From Deltaproteobacteria bacterium (GTDB lineage: Bacteria > Myxococcota > JACRCW01), in contig JACRCW010000076.1 of assembly GCA_016218805.1 (NCBI GenBank), positions 1 to 64,000 of the forward strand: a stretch of 64,000 bases of DNA, given 5' to 3'. Under the pieces are notes generated by a model. That model had not been told where the DNA came from. It saw nothing but the letters and a program-made list of their open reading frames with translations, and did no database searches. Below are positions 50,157 through 59,484 of the stretch, piece by piece. Position 1 is the first letter of the stretch. Each line of letters begins with the position of its first letter. A program made the translations under genes and the position numbers.

Positions 50157-51362
50157 TCACTCGTACCGGAGCGCCTCCACCGGATCGACGAGCGCGGCGT
50201 TGCGCGCGGGCAGCACGCCACTGAGCACGCCCACCAGCGCGGAGAAACCCATGGCCACGGCCACGATCCAGGCGGAGAGCTCCACCGGGAGGTCAGGCAC
50301 CACGTTACGCGCGATGGCGATGATGCCCGCGCCCAGCCCCAGCCCGACGAGCCCGCCCACCAGGCTGATGACCACCGCCTCAACGAGGAACTGCAGCAGG
50401 ATGTCCGTGCGCGTGGCGCCCACGGCGCGCCGGATGCCGATCTCCCGCGTGCGCTCCTTCACGCTCACCAGCATGATGTTCATGATGCCAATGCCACCCA
50501 CCACGAGCGAGATGGAGGCGATGGCGAGGATCACCAGCGTCATGGTGCGCAGCAGGTCGTTGACGGTCTCCAGCAGGTCATCCTGGCTGCGGATGGTGAA
50601 GTCCTCCTGGAAGTTGTGACGCGCGGAAAGCACCTCGCGGATGTCGTCCATGGCCGCGGCGGTGCTGCGGCGGTCACGGCTGCGGCACAGCACCTGCGTG
50701 ACGCCGTCCAGTTGGAACAGGTCCATGGCCGTCTGGGCGGGGACGTACGCAATGTCATCCCAGTCAAACCCGAACGTCTGCCCCTTGGGCGCCATCACAC
50801 CGACGATGCGGAAGGGCACGTCCGTGATCTTGACTGTGCGCCCCAGCGGGTTCTCCTCGCCGAACAACTCGCGCACGATGGTGGTGCCCACCACCACGAC
50901 ATGGCGGCCCGCCAGCGCGTCCTCGTCATCAAAGAAGCGGCCGGACTGCACGTGCAGGTTGCGCATGTCCGGGTACATGGCGCTGGTGCCGAACACCGCG
51001 ACATCCCGCCGGCGATCCAGGTAGCGCAACGTCCCGCCGCCGAAGACGATGGGGCTGACCGCGTCGAGCGTGCGCGCGCGCCGCTCGATGGCGCGGGCGT
51101 CCTCCAGCGTGATCTTGCGCGGGTTGTTCAGCGGCGGCGGACCCATGCCCTTGCGCTCGGTCTTGCCGGGAATGACCTCAATGAGGCTGCTGCCCAGCCC
51201 GGAGAACGCCTCGGCCAGGTAGGTGCGCACGCCGTCACCCAGGCCGACGAGCAGGATGATGCTCAGCACACCGATGATCACGCCCAGTGTGGTGAGGAAC
51301 CCGCGCACCGGGTTGGCGCGCAGCGCGCCGAACGCCGCGACCACGTGGTCCAGCGTGTTCAT
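50157..51362 (-). CDS. MacB-type ABC exporter permease
   Basis: This 401-aa protein has an N-terminal helix with NPVRGFLTTLGVIIGVLSII, a periplasmic MacB core domain (about 45-265), and three C-terminal helices around ASISLVVGGIGIMNIMLVSVKERTREIGIRRAVGA. The ATPase is a separate gene. It probably exports peptides, lipids or antibiotics across the envelope together with the adaptor and ATPase upstream. Confidence 0.9.
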   Translation of the reverse strand: MNTLDHVVAAFGALRANPVRGFLTTLGVIIGVLSIILLVGLGDGVRTYLAEAFSGLGSSLIEVIPGKTERKGMGPPPLNNPRKITLEDARAIERRARTLDAVSPIVFGGGTLRYLDRRRDVAVFGTSAMYPDMRNLHVQSGRFFDDEDALAGRHVVVVGTTIVRELFGEENPLGRTVKITDVPFRIVGVMAPKGQTFGFDWDDIAYVPAQTAMDLFQLDGVTQVLCRSRDRRSTAAAMDDIREVLSARHNFQEDFTIRSQDDLLETVNDLLRTMTLVILAIASISLVVGGIGIMNIMLVSVKERTREIGIRRAVGATRTDILLQFLVEAVVISLVGGLVGLGLGAGIIAIARNVVPDLPVELSAWIVAVAMGFSALVGVLSGVLPARNAALVDPVEALRYE

Positions 51363-52078
51363 CCGGCGGCCTCCGCGCGCGGCACCGGCCCGTCCTCCAC
51401 GACGGCGCCGTCCACCAATGACACGCGGCGGCGGGTGTACGCGGCCACCTCCGGGTCATGCGTGACCACCACAATGGTGGACCCCGCGGCGTGGAGTTCA
51501 TCAAACAGCGTGATGATCTCGCGGCCGGTGCGCCGGTCCAGCGCGCCGGTGGGTTCGTCCGCCAGCAGCAGCGCGGGCTGCGTGACCAGCGCGCGCGCAA
51601 TGGCCACGCGCTGACGCTGCCCGCCGGAGAGTTCATTGGGGCGGTGCGTGACGCGGTTGGCCAGGCCCACGCGGTCCAGGGACTGCAGCGCCAGGCGGCG
51701 GCGTTCACGCGCGGACAGGCCGCGGTAGCGCAGTGGCAGCTCCACGTTCTCCAGCGCGTTGGCGCGCGACAGCAGGTTGAAGTTCTGGAAGATGAAACCG
51801 ATCTTGCGGTTGCGCACGTTGGCGAGACGGTGGTCCGGCAGCGCGGAGGCCTCTTCACCGTCCAGCGCGTAGGTGCCCGCGGACGGGCGGTCCAGGCAGC
51901 CAATGATGTTCATCAGCGTGCTCTTGCCACTGCCGGACGGCCCAATGATGGCCACGTACTCGCCGCGCAGCACCACGAGGTCCACCCCGGCCAGTGCCAC
52001 CACCCGGCTGTCCGCCTGGCCGTACTCCTTGCGGATGCCGCGCATGGCGATGACGGGCGGTGGTGCCGGTGCGCTCAT
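51359..52078 (-). CDS. MacB/LolD-type ABC exporter ATPase
   Basis: In this 239-aa ATPase, Walker A is GPSGSGKSTLM, the Q-loop FQNFNLL, the signature LSGGQRQRVAIARAL, and Walker B LLLADEPTGALD followed by VTHD. The start overlaps the adaptor stop and its own stop overlaps the permease start (ATGA), so the three genes form a coupled MacA-MacB set. Confidence 0.92.
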   Translation of the reverse strand: MSAPAPPPVIAMRGIRKEYGQADSRVVALAGVDLVVLRGEYVAIIGPSGSGKSTLMNIIGCLDRPSAGTYALDGEEASALPDHRLANVRNRKIGFIFQNFNLLSRANALENVELPLRYRGLSARERRRLALQSLDRVGLANRVTHRPNELSGGQRQRVAIARALVTQPALLLADEPTGALDRRTGREIITLFDELHAAGSTIVVVTHDPEVAAYTRRRVSLVDGAVVEDGPVPRAEAAG

Positions 52079-53313
52079 GGCCGGGCCGCGGCGTCCGGCG
52101 TGGACGTGTCCGGTGCCGCCGGCCGGGGTGGGCGGCCGTCCTGCAGGCCCGCCAGGCCGCCCGGGAGCGTGGCCGCGCGTGCCAGGGGCACGGGGCGCGC
52201 GCGCACGCCCTCGCGAATGGCCGGGTCGTTGGGCGCATGCACCACGCGGTCCTGCGGGTCCACGCCGGACAGGACCTCGGTGACGTCGTCGTTGTTCGCG
52301 CCGGTGCGGATCTTCCGGCGGCGCAGCGTACCCGCGCCCTGCGCGTCCACGTCCGCCACCACCATCACGGTGCGCTCCACGCCGCGCCCCTGCACGGACA
52401 TGGTGGGGAGGATGGTGGCGCCGGATACCACCCGCTCCACCACCGCCACGTTGGCCGCGGCCCCCACGCGCAACGGCGGTGCGCCCTGGAGTTCCACCTC
52501 AATGCGCAGCATGCGCGAGAGGCGCTCGTCCCGGCCAATGGCGGGCGCCACCGCGCGCACCACGCCGGGCAGTTCCTCTGTCCGCAGCGAGTCAAACGTG
52601 ACCAGCACCGGCTGGCCCACGCGGACGCGCGGCGCATCCACCTCGTCAATGGGCGCGGTCACGTACACGTGCGTGTCATCCACCAGGTCAAACAGCGGAA
52701 CGCCCGGCGTCACCTGCGTCCCCACGGCGACAAACACGTCCTGCAGCACGCCACCAAACGGTGCGCGCAGCTCCATGCGCGCCAGCGCCAGCCGCGCCTG
52801 CGTGATGGCCGCTTCCGCCTGCCGGACCTGCGCCTCGGCCAGGCGCACGCCGTCACCCGCGGCGGCGGTCTCCACTTCCAGGCGTTCCAGTTCCACCTTG
52901 GGCGCACCGCCGCGCTCTACCAGTTGGGCCGTGCGCTCCTGCATCCGCCGGGCGCCGTCCTGGCGCGTCCGCGCGGCGGCCACGCCGGCACGGGCCACCT
53001 CCACGGCCGCTTCCGCCTGCGCCAGGCGCGCGCGCGCATCCCGCGGGTCCAACGCCAGCACCAGGTCCCCGCGCGCCACGCGGTCACCCCGGCGGCGCAG
53101 CACGCGCTCCACGGTGCCCGGCAGTTCGCCGCGGACCAGCGTGCGCTGGTCAGGCGTCACTTCACCCGCGCTGCTGCCGTTGATGACAATCCGGACGTCA
53201 CCCTTCTCCAGCGCAATCACCGTGACGTCCACCGGAGGGCGCGGACGCGTGAGCCACCACGCCGGGACACCGACGAGGCCCACCAGCACCAGCAGCGTCA
53301 GCACGCGCTTCAT
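52075..53313 (-). CDS. MacA-like periplasmic adaptor (membrane fusion protein)
   Basis: The 412-aa protein has an N-terminal membrane anchor (MKRVLTLLVLVGLVGVPAWWL). A biotinyl-lipoyl hairpin (PGTVERVLRRRGDRVARGDLVLALD) and long alpha-hairpin coiled coil (about 85-185) follow, then a beta-barrel (APFGGVLQDVFVAVGTQV). ATG 53313 is favoured by GGAG nearby; the ATG at 53337 has no such site. The C-terminal 30 residues are Pro-rich. Confidence 0.88.
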   Translation of the reverse strand: MKRVLTLLVLVGLVGVPAWWLTRPRPPVDVTVIALEKGDVRIVINGSSAGEVTPDQRTLVRGELPGTVERVLRRRGDRVARGDLVLALDPRDARARLAQAEAAVEVARAGVAAARTRQDGARRMQERTAQLVERGGAPKVELERLEVETAAAGDGVRLAEAQVRQAEAAITQARLALARMELRAPFGGVLQDVFVAVGTQVTPGVPLFDLVDDTHVYVTAPIDEVDAPRVRVGQPVLVTFDSLRTEELPGVVRAVAPAIGRDERLSRMLRIEVELQGAPPLRVGAAANVAVVERVVSGATILPTMSVQGRGVERTVMVVADVDAQGAGTLRRRKIRTGANNDDVTEVLSGVDPQDRVVHAPNDPAIREGVRARPVPLARAATLPGGLAGLQDGRPPRPAAPDTSTPDAAARP

Positions 53314-53434
53314 CCACGCTCCGGGGAGGAGCATCATGTTTGAGGGGCGCGTCGTCCAGTAATCCTTTGTCCGAGTTGACGGACGAGCCCCGGTGGCCGG
53401 CCCGCGTTACAGCTTCATGGTGCAGCACCCGTCA

Positions 53435-56400
53435 TCAGCAATGCGCGTTCAGCCACCGCTGAGCGCGGTCCACCACGTCCCTCACCCGTGCCGCGTCCCA
53501 CGTCCCCGGACCCGGCAGGCTCCACTCCAGTCTGAACGGGGACGCGGCGCCTTCCACCACCGCCAGGAAGCGGGCGAGCCACGCCGCCGTCTCCACCCCA
53601 CCGCGTAGCGCGGCGCCGGCACCGAGCAGCAGGTCAACGTGGCGGGCCGCGGACTGGACCTCAGCCGCGTCAACGACGAGGGGCTCCTCCAGCAGGCGCA
53701 GCGCCTGGGCCACCTGGCCCGCGGCGGCGGCCCGGTCCGCGTCACGCAGTTGGCAGCGGAACCGCAGGAGTAGGGGTGAGGTGGGTGTGGGGTCATCCGG
53801 CAGGGGCGCCAGCAGCAGGCCCAGCGGCTCCAGGTCACACGCCAGGGTGGCCGGCGCGGCGGCGGGGGCGGCGGCCAGCAGGGCGCGCGCCTCGTCAAGG
53901 CGCCCGGTAAGCGCCAGCGCGTGGGCCAGCACGTGGACGTCGTGGCAGGAGCGCTGCCCCGGCGGAATGTCCCCGGCCAGCGCGAGGGCGGCGGTGGTCT
54001 CGCCACGTCGCAGCAGACGTTCCACACGCATGGGGCGGGTGGCGGCATACGCGCGGACCGCGTCAATGCGGCCGAGCAGGGGCTCCACGTCGTCGTCAGC
54101 CAGCGCGTACCATGCAATGGCCTCCAGCCGCTCCGGTGTTGCGGACCACCGGTCTTCCAACCGGCGGCGGGTGGCCGCGTCAGCACGCGCCCAGTCACGC
54201 AGCTCCGCCAGGTCCGTGTTGGCGGGCCGCCCGCACGTGAACGGATCCTTGATGGCGACGACGGTGGAACGCCACACGGCCCCGCGCGCGCGTAGCGCGG
54301 GCAGGTGCGCAGCCGACGCGTGCAACTCCACGCCCTGGTCCGTGAAGGCGGCCACCGCAACACGCGTTCCGTCGTTATGGCCAACCAGGCACGCGCGCCC
54401 GGCAAACACGAGCCGATCACGCACCTTGAGGTCTCCGTCGGTGAGCGTGAGCGACGTGCGGGTTTCCGGACCCCACCGGACCACGAGGTCCCCGGATTCG
54501 GGCAGGGCGCACGCGGCAACCTGGCCGATGTGCGTGTCCGCCGCGTCGCCCAGGACGGTGCCGGTGCGCGACCGTCCGCCGTGCGCGCGGACGATCCGCA
54601 GTTCGCGCGGGCGGGCGTTGTAGGCGTCCATCTCCACCAGGGCGGATGGCCCGCCGTCCGGCCGGGCCACCACCGCTTCCACAAACGCGGACGGCGCGGA
54701 CCATGCGGCAACCTCCGCCCCGTCGGCGGCGAGCACCCGCGTGACCCCGCCTTCGCTGCCGGCCGGCTCCAGCACCCGGCCGCGCGCCCGGCTGGCAAGC
54801 CGCACCGGCAGGCGGTTCATCTTCATGCGCCGCACCACCTTGAGCGTCCGGCTGTCCACGATGGTGGTCACCGTGTCCGGCCCCGCGCTGTCGCACCGCC
54901 ACGTGCAGCCGGCGTCCCCCAGGAAGAGCACGCGGTCCAGGCTCTCGCCGCTGGGCGGGGCGGGAAGCAGATCCCACGCAAGCACGTCCCACGTGGTGGC
55001 GGAGAGCACCAGCACGTGGCCCGTACGGGAGCACAGCCACAGGGACCTGCCGGATGCGGCCAGGGCCAGGAGCGTGAAACCGGGCGGCAGCCGCAGGTGT
55101 GCGCGCGCGCGGACCGTCCCGTCCGCTGCGTCCAGGCACCACACAAACAGGTGCGCGCCCCAGGCGCACGCGAAATACGCCCGCCCATCGTCGTCCACGC
55201 ACGCGTTCACGGAGTCCGGCTCCAGGTGCTCCGGGAAGAACGGCATCCGCGCCGCCGGGTCCGCGACCGCTTCGGTGGCCGTGCGCGCGTGGCCGCGGAC
55301 GGCGCGGGTGACCTGCTCCGCCAGCGCGGCCGGCACCCGCGCATCGTTCTCCCGCCGGATCTCGCCCAGCGCGGCAAGCGCGTCGTACGCCCGCCCCTCG
55401 GCGAGCGCCTCGCGCACGAGCCCCAGGCGGCGCGCCGCGTTCCGCTCGGCCTCCAGGGCACCCGTCCGCGCGCTCAGTTCGTCCCGGAGGGCCGGCGTGA
55501 CGTCGTGGGACGGCGCGGTGCGCAGCGCGTCCAGCGCGGCTTCATGGTCACCCCGCGCGGCCAGTGCGGCGGCGGCGTCCAGCGCGGCCTGCACCGCGCG
55601 GCCGTGGAGCGCGGCCACGGCGTCGTCCACGGATGCGGTCACCTGGCGGCCCGCCCGGAACGACCGGGCCACCTCCAGATGTGGTGCCAGCGCGGTCTGC
55701 GCTTCCTGCGCTCGGTCCTCCGCGAGCAGGCGGCGCGCCTCGGCCAGGGCCCGCAGCGCGGGGACCGCTGCTGCACGCCGTGATCCCGCGCGCGGGAACT
55801 CGGCCAGCCACGCAATCTCGTCGGACCCGGCCTGCCGGCCCACCTCAGTCAGCAGCTCGTCATCGTCCAGCGCGGCGAGCGCGACCAGTCCGTCCGCGGG
55901 AGCGGCCGCGCGCCATGCGCGCACCAGCCGCGCCACGGTGTCCGCGCGCTCCTTCGCCTGCAGGGCCGCGGCCACGCGCGCACGCAGCGTCTCCAGCGCG
56001 GGATCCACCACGTGGTCGCGGGTGGCATCACGCAGCAGCGCGGCGGCGGCGACGGGATCGCGCTCCAACAGTTGTTCCACGGCGGGCGCCACCAGCAACG
56101 CACGCGCATGCGCGTCCGCCAGGCGCCGCCGGACCGTTCGCGCATCCACCTCAGCCAACACGCCGCGGGCCACGCGCGAATCCGGCCACCGCGCCAGTAA
56201 CGACGTCGCGGCCGCGCGCGCCGCGTCCTCAGGGCCGTCATCCATCCGGCGCTGCAGGTCCGCTTCCAGCGGTTCCCGCTCGCGGCGGTCGTCGTCCGCC
56301 AGGCGTTTCTCCAGCGCCAACAGGTCCGCGTGCACGGCACCACGGCGCCGTGCCTCGGCGAGCTGCGCGCGCGCGTCCGCGTGGTTGCCCGCCGCCAGCG

Positions 56401-57139
56401 CGCGTTCCACCAGGCGCGCGTGCACCTCTCCCGCGCGCGGATGCTCCAGGTCACGCAACCCGCTACGTGCCCGTTCAGCGTCCCCGCTGCGCGCCGCGGC
56501 CAGTGCGAGCAGCAGGCGGACGTCCGCGTCCGCCGCCGCCACTGCCGCGACGGGGAGCGCCAGCGCATCCGCGTCCGCGGCCAACGTGTCCACGAGCAAT
56601 TCCAGCAGCGCCCGCAGCCGCGCCGGCGAAGGCGCGGCCGCCCAGGCGCGGCGCAGGCAGTCGCGGGCGGTGTCGTAGTCGTACGCGGCCAGCGCGTTCT
56701 CAGCCGCGCGGGTGAGCGAGGCCGGGTCCTCCGCGGGTACCGCATCCGCCGCCGGTGCGGTCTCCACGACGGCGCGCGGCGGGGCGGCCACCGGCACCGC
56801 CGCGGGTCCCGCATCCAGATGGAAGCGCGCCCATGAGCGCGATTCGTCATCCAGTGCGTCCAGCACCGCGTGGCACAACCCGCGCCCGGTGGGAACATGC
56901 CGCAGCAGCACGGCGCCCTCATCAAGCACGGGTTCCAGCACGTCCCGGTGATCCCGGATGAGCACGCCAATGAGACGCGACTTGAGCTCGTAGCGGCGCC
57001 GCGCCTCGGGCTCGGGCAGGCCGCGCTCCGTCGGGTTGACCGCGCGGATGACCGCGGCCAACTCCTCAATCGGCGGTCGCACCCGCCCGCGCAGGATGGC
57101 GTCGACCGTCCGGTCCGCCTTCGGGTCTTTGCGCGGCAT
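53435..57139 (-). CDS. 1234-aa alpha-solenoid and beta-propeller protein, unknown
   Basis: No family is recognised. About 1-110 is a helical N-terminal domain. About 130-640 is an Ala/Arg/Asp-rich TPR-like solenoid (repeats such as AENALAAYDYDTARDCLRRAWAAAPSPARL). About 650-960 has strand-turn repeats of a propeller (AYFACAWGAHLFVWCLDAADG, TVLGDAADTHIGQVAACALPESGDLVVRWG). The rest is again TPR-like. No signal or membrane helix is seen. The ATG is 15 bases after the membrane-protein stop. Confidence 0.72.
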   Translation of the reverse strand: MPRKDPKADRTVDAILRGRVRPPIEELAAVIRAVNPTERGLPEPEARRRYELKSRLIGVLIRDHRDVLEPVLDEGAVLLRHVPTGRGLCHAVLDALDDESRSWARFHLDAGPAAVPVAAPPRAVVETAPAADAVPAEDPASLTRAAENALAAYDYDTARDCLRRAWAAAPSPARLRALLELLVDTLAADADALALPVAAVAAADADVRLLLALAAARSGDAERARSGLRDLEHPRAGEVHARLVERALAAGNHADARAQLAEARRRGAVHADLLALEKRLADDDRREREPLEADLQRRMDDGPEDAARAAATSLLARWPDSRVARGVLAEVDARTVRRRLADAHARALLVAPAVEQLLERDPVAAAALLRDATRDHVVDPALETLRARVAAALQAKERADTVARLVRAWRAAAPADGLVALAALDDDELLTEVGRQAGSDEIAWLAEFPRAGSRRAAAVPALRALAEARRLLAEDRAQEAQTALAPHLEVARSFRAGRQVTASVDDAVAALHGRAVQAALDAAAALAARGDHEAALDALRTAPSHDVTPALRDELSARTGALEAERNAARRLGLVREALAEGRAYDALAALGEIRRENDARVPAALAEQVTRAVRGHARTATEAVADPAARMPFFPEHLEPDSVNACVDDDGRAYFACAWGAHLFVWCLDAADGTVRARAHLRLPPGFTLLALAASGRSLWLCSRTGHVLVLSATTWDVLAWDLLPAPPSGESLDRVLFLGDAGCTWRCDSAGPDTVTTIVDSRTLKVVRRMKMNRLPVRLASRARGRVLEPAGSEGGVTRVLAADGAEVAAWSAPSAFVEAVVARPDGGPSALVEMDAYNARPRELRIVRAHGGRSRTGTVLGDAADTHIGQVAACALPESGDLVVRWGPETRTSLTLTDGDLKVRDRLVFAGRACLVGHNDGTRVAVAAFTDQGVELHASAAHLPALRARGAVWRSTVVAIKDPFTCGRPANTDLAELRDWARADAATRRRLEDRWSATPERLEAIAWYALADDDVEPLLGRIDAVRAYAATRPMRVERLLRRGETTAALALAGDIPPGQRSCHDVHVLAHALALTGRLDEARALLAAAPAAAPATLACDLEPLGLLLAPLPDDPTPTSPLLLRFRCQLRDADRAAAAGQVAQALRLLEEPLVVDAAEVQSAARHVDLLLGAGAALRGGVETAAWLARFLAVVEGAASPFRLEWSLPGPGTWDAARVRDVVDRAQRWLNAHC

Positions 57140-57154
57140 CGCGGGCCTCGGTGG

Positions 57155-59089
57155 TCAGGACGGGGGCGGCACGTCGTCCAGCCGGTAGATGACAAACGAC
57201 GGCGTCCGGTACAGCTCCGGCAGGTTCCACGGCGGGTGCCGCGTGCGGCGGATGGCCACGTGCGCGCCGAACTCGCGGCCCAGGCGGCGCGCGTCGTCGT
57301 CGGTGAGGCGTTCGTCCAGCGGGTCCAGCCGCGAGAAGTGCGTGAAGCCCACAATGGGCGCCGGCTCCCACCCGTACAGGCGCAGCTTGCGCTGGAACGT
57401 CTCCACGTACGCCGGGTGGTGGAACGCGGCGTCCCCCTCCTGGAAGTCCACCGCCGGAATCTGGTTGGAGAACACCCGCAGCCCCATCTGCGTCAGCGGC
57501 ACCATCACCACGTCGCCGCGCGGCAGCGTGCGCGCACACCATTCCTGCACGTCGCGCCATTCGGACATGGCGCCCTTGCGCGGCCCGTAGGTCATCACCA
57601 CGCCGCGCGCACCCAGGTGCAGCGCCGCCAGCAGACATGCCGCCTGGAACAGCATCCGCCGCGTGAAGCCGCGGTGCGGGCCCTCCGCCCGCCGGATCCA
57701 CGCCGACAGCACCGCCACCGCCGCAAACAGACCGAACAGACCCTCAATGAAGTAGAAGCCCCGCGGTGCCGCCTCTGCGCTGGCCACCGGCAGTTCGCGC
57801 ACGCCTGACAGAGTCAGCGCTCCGGGGATGGCCACCGCCAACGCCGTCATCAATGCCACCATCCGCCCGCCCGGCTGGCCGCCGCGGTAACGCAGCACCA
57901 TCCACAGCGCCGGGGCCAGCGTCAGCCAGTACGCGGGGCGGTACAGCGCCGCCACGCCCAGGCCCATCAGCATCATCACGCCGGTGGCCGCCGCCATGCG
58001 CGCATCCGGGAGGTCCGGCCGGTCCACCGCACGCACCAACTGCACGCATGCGCGCGCCAGGAACGGCGCCCCGGCCAGCGCCATGATCCAACTGAGGCGC
58101 ATGAGGTGCAGACGCAGGATGAACGGGTGCGGGTGAATCTCCACCAGCACGCCGCCCACCATGGCCACCAGGATGGACAGCCACACCATCCGCGCCAGCG
58201 TGCCCGCGTCGGCCACCGGCTGCGTCGGCTGCGCCAGCGCCCACAACGGCCACGCCGTGGCGACGGGGAACAGCAACATCAGCCAGTCCAGCATGCCCCA
58301 GGTGGACGGCCAGAAATGGGACGGGAACCAATCCTTGATGGCCTGCGCGTAGCCTGCCGGCGGCGTGCCGCCCAGCGCGCCCACTTCGCGCATCCACCAC
58401 AGCGTGGGCAGGCTCAACAGCACGGCCACCACGCCGCCCAGGATCACCTGCCCGCGCAGCGCGCGGTCCCGCAGCAATGGCAGCTGCACCAAACCCAACA
58501 CCAGCATCAGGTGCACCGCGTGCATGCCGTGGAAGTTGAACAGCACGCCCAGCACCACCCACGCCGCCACAATGCGCCGCCGCGCCACCAGCAGCAGCGC
58601 CCACAGCGCCATCACCTGCGCCAGCGCGCCATGCGTGAGGTAGATCTCGCTGACAATGTCCCAGCCGAACGTGGTGGACTGCACCGCCAGCACCGCGGCC
58701 GTCCAAAGCGCCGCCACCCCGTCGTCAAACAGCACCATCCCCAACCGCCACCCCAGCCAGCAGGTGGCAAACCGGAACGCGAGAAACAGCGCGAACATCA
58801 GCACCGGCAGCGGCACGTAGCGCGCCGCGTAACCCACCGCGGGGAAGAACGCCGTCGTGTACGTGTTCACCAGGTCGGAGATGAACGGGTCGCGGTCAAA
58901 GGCGTCATCCCCCGCCCAGTGGCGGATGAGCGGGATTTGCAGCCCGTGGTTGATGAACCCCACCAGGTAGCCCTGCGTGAGGATGGAGCCGGCCGTGATG
59001 AGCAGCAGCCACAGGAGGGGGCGCTGCGGCGCGCGGCTCCACAGCGGGATGCGCAACTCGGGCAGCGGTGCCGGTGCGGGCGCGGACAT
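57155..59089 (-). CDS. Polytopic membrane protein, glycosyltransferase-C-like
   Basis: The 644-aa protein has about 12-14 hydrophobic helices and a C-terminal soluble domain of about 140 residues (GDVVMVPLTQMGLRVFSNQIPAVDF..., RTPSFVIYRLDDV). The arrangement, with a long first periplasmic loop containing GDDAFDRDPF, resembles GT-C-type or related uncharacterised proteins; no catalytic motif is certain. The long N-terminal Gly/Ala extension of the open frame is a shadow. It lies five bases after the VOC gene stop. Confidence 0.72.
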   Translation of the reverse strand: MSAPAPAPLPELRIPLWSRAPQRPLLWLLLITAGSILTQGYLVGFINHGLQIPLIRHWAGDDAFDRDPFISDLVNTYTTAFFPAVGYAARYVPLPVLMFALFLAFRFATCWLGWRLGMVLFDDGVAALWTAAVLAVQSTTFGWDIVSEIYLTHGALAQVMALWALLLVARRRIVAAWVVLGVLFNFHGMHAVHLMLVLGLVQLPLLRDRALRGQVILGGVVAVLLSLPTLWWMREVGALGGTPPAGYAQAIKDWFPSHFWPSTWGMLDWLMLLFPVATAWPLWALAQPTQPVADAGTLARMVWLSILVAMVGGVLVEIHPHPFILRLHLMRLSWIMALAGAPFLARACVQLVRAVDRPDLPDARMAAATGVMMLMGLGVAALYRPAYWLTLAPALWMVLRYRGGQPGGRMVALMTALAVAIPGALTLSGVRELPVASAEAAPRGFYFIEGLFGLFAAVAVLSAWIRRAEGPHRGFTRRMLFQAACLLAALHLGARGVVMTYGPRKGAMSEWRDVQEWCARTLPRGDVVMVPLTQMGLRVFSNQIPAVDFQEGDAAFHHPAYVETFQRKLRLYGWEPAPIVGFTHFSRLDPLDERLTDDDARRLGREFGAHVAIRRTRHPPWNLPELYRTPSFVIYRLDDVPPPS

Positions 59090-59094
59090 GGCGC

Positions 59095-59484
59095 TCAGCC
59101 CCGCCCCATCAACGGGTGGTGCGAAATGGCCACGCGGTTCCCCTCCGGGTCGCGCGCGTACGAGGTGTGGTCCGTGCGGCCCTCCACCGGCGCCCCCGCC
59201 GCCTCCAAGGCCGCCTCCAGGCGCGCGCGCTCCGCCTGGTCCACGCGCACCGCAATGAGAAACGGCCCCGCGCCCACGCCCCACACCCGGTGCGGCGCTT
59301 CGTCCGTGTGCTCCACCATCAGCGCCGCTCCCGCCCCCAGGTCCAGCCACACGCTGCGCAGGCTCCCGTCGTCGCGGAAGTGCCGCTGCTGTTCAGTGAA
59401 CCCCAGCACGTCCCGGTAGAACGCCACCACGCGCTCCACGTCCCGCGCGCCCAGCGCCACGTGGTGCAACACCCGCCCGCTCAT
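59095..59484 (-). CDS. VOC-family (glyoxalase-like) protein
   Basis: The 129-aa single VOC module has LHHVALGARDVERVVAFYRDVLGF, a central VEHTDE, and a final SYARDPEGNRVAISHH. Candidate metal ligands (His near the start, Glu-58 region, His/Glu near the end) are retained, but substrate is unknown. It is coupled by ATGA to the aminotransferase upstream. Confidence 0.87.
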   Translation of the reverse strand: MSGRVLHHVALGARDVERVVAFYRDVLGFTEQQRHFRDDGSLRSVWLDLGAGAALMVEHTDEAPHRVWGVGAGPFLIAVRVDQAERARLEAALEAAGAPVEGRTDHTSYARDPEGNRVAISHHPLMGRG

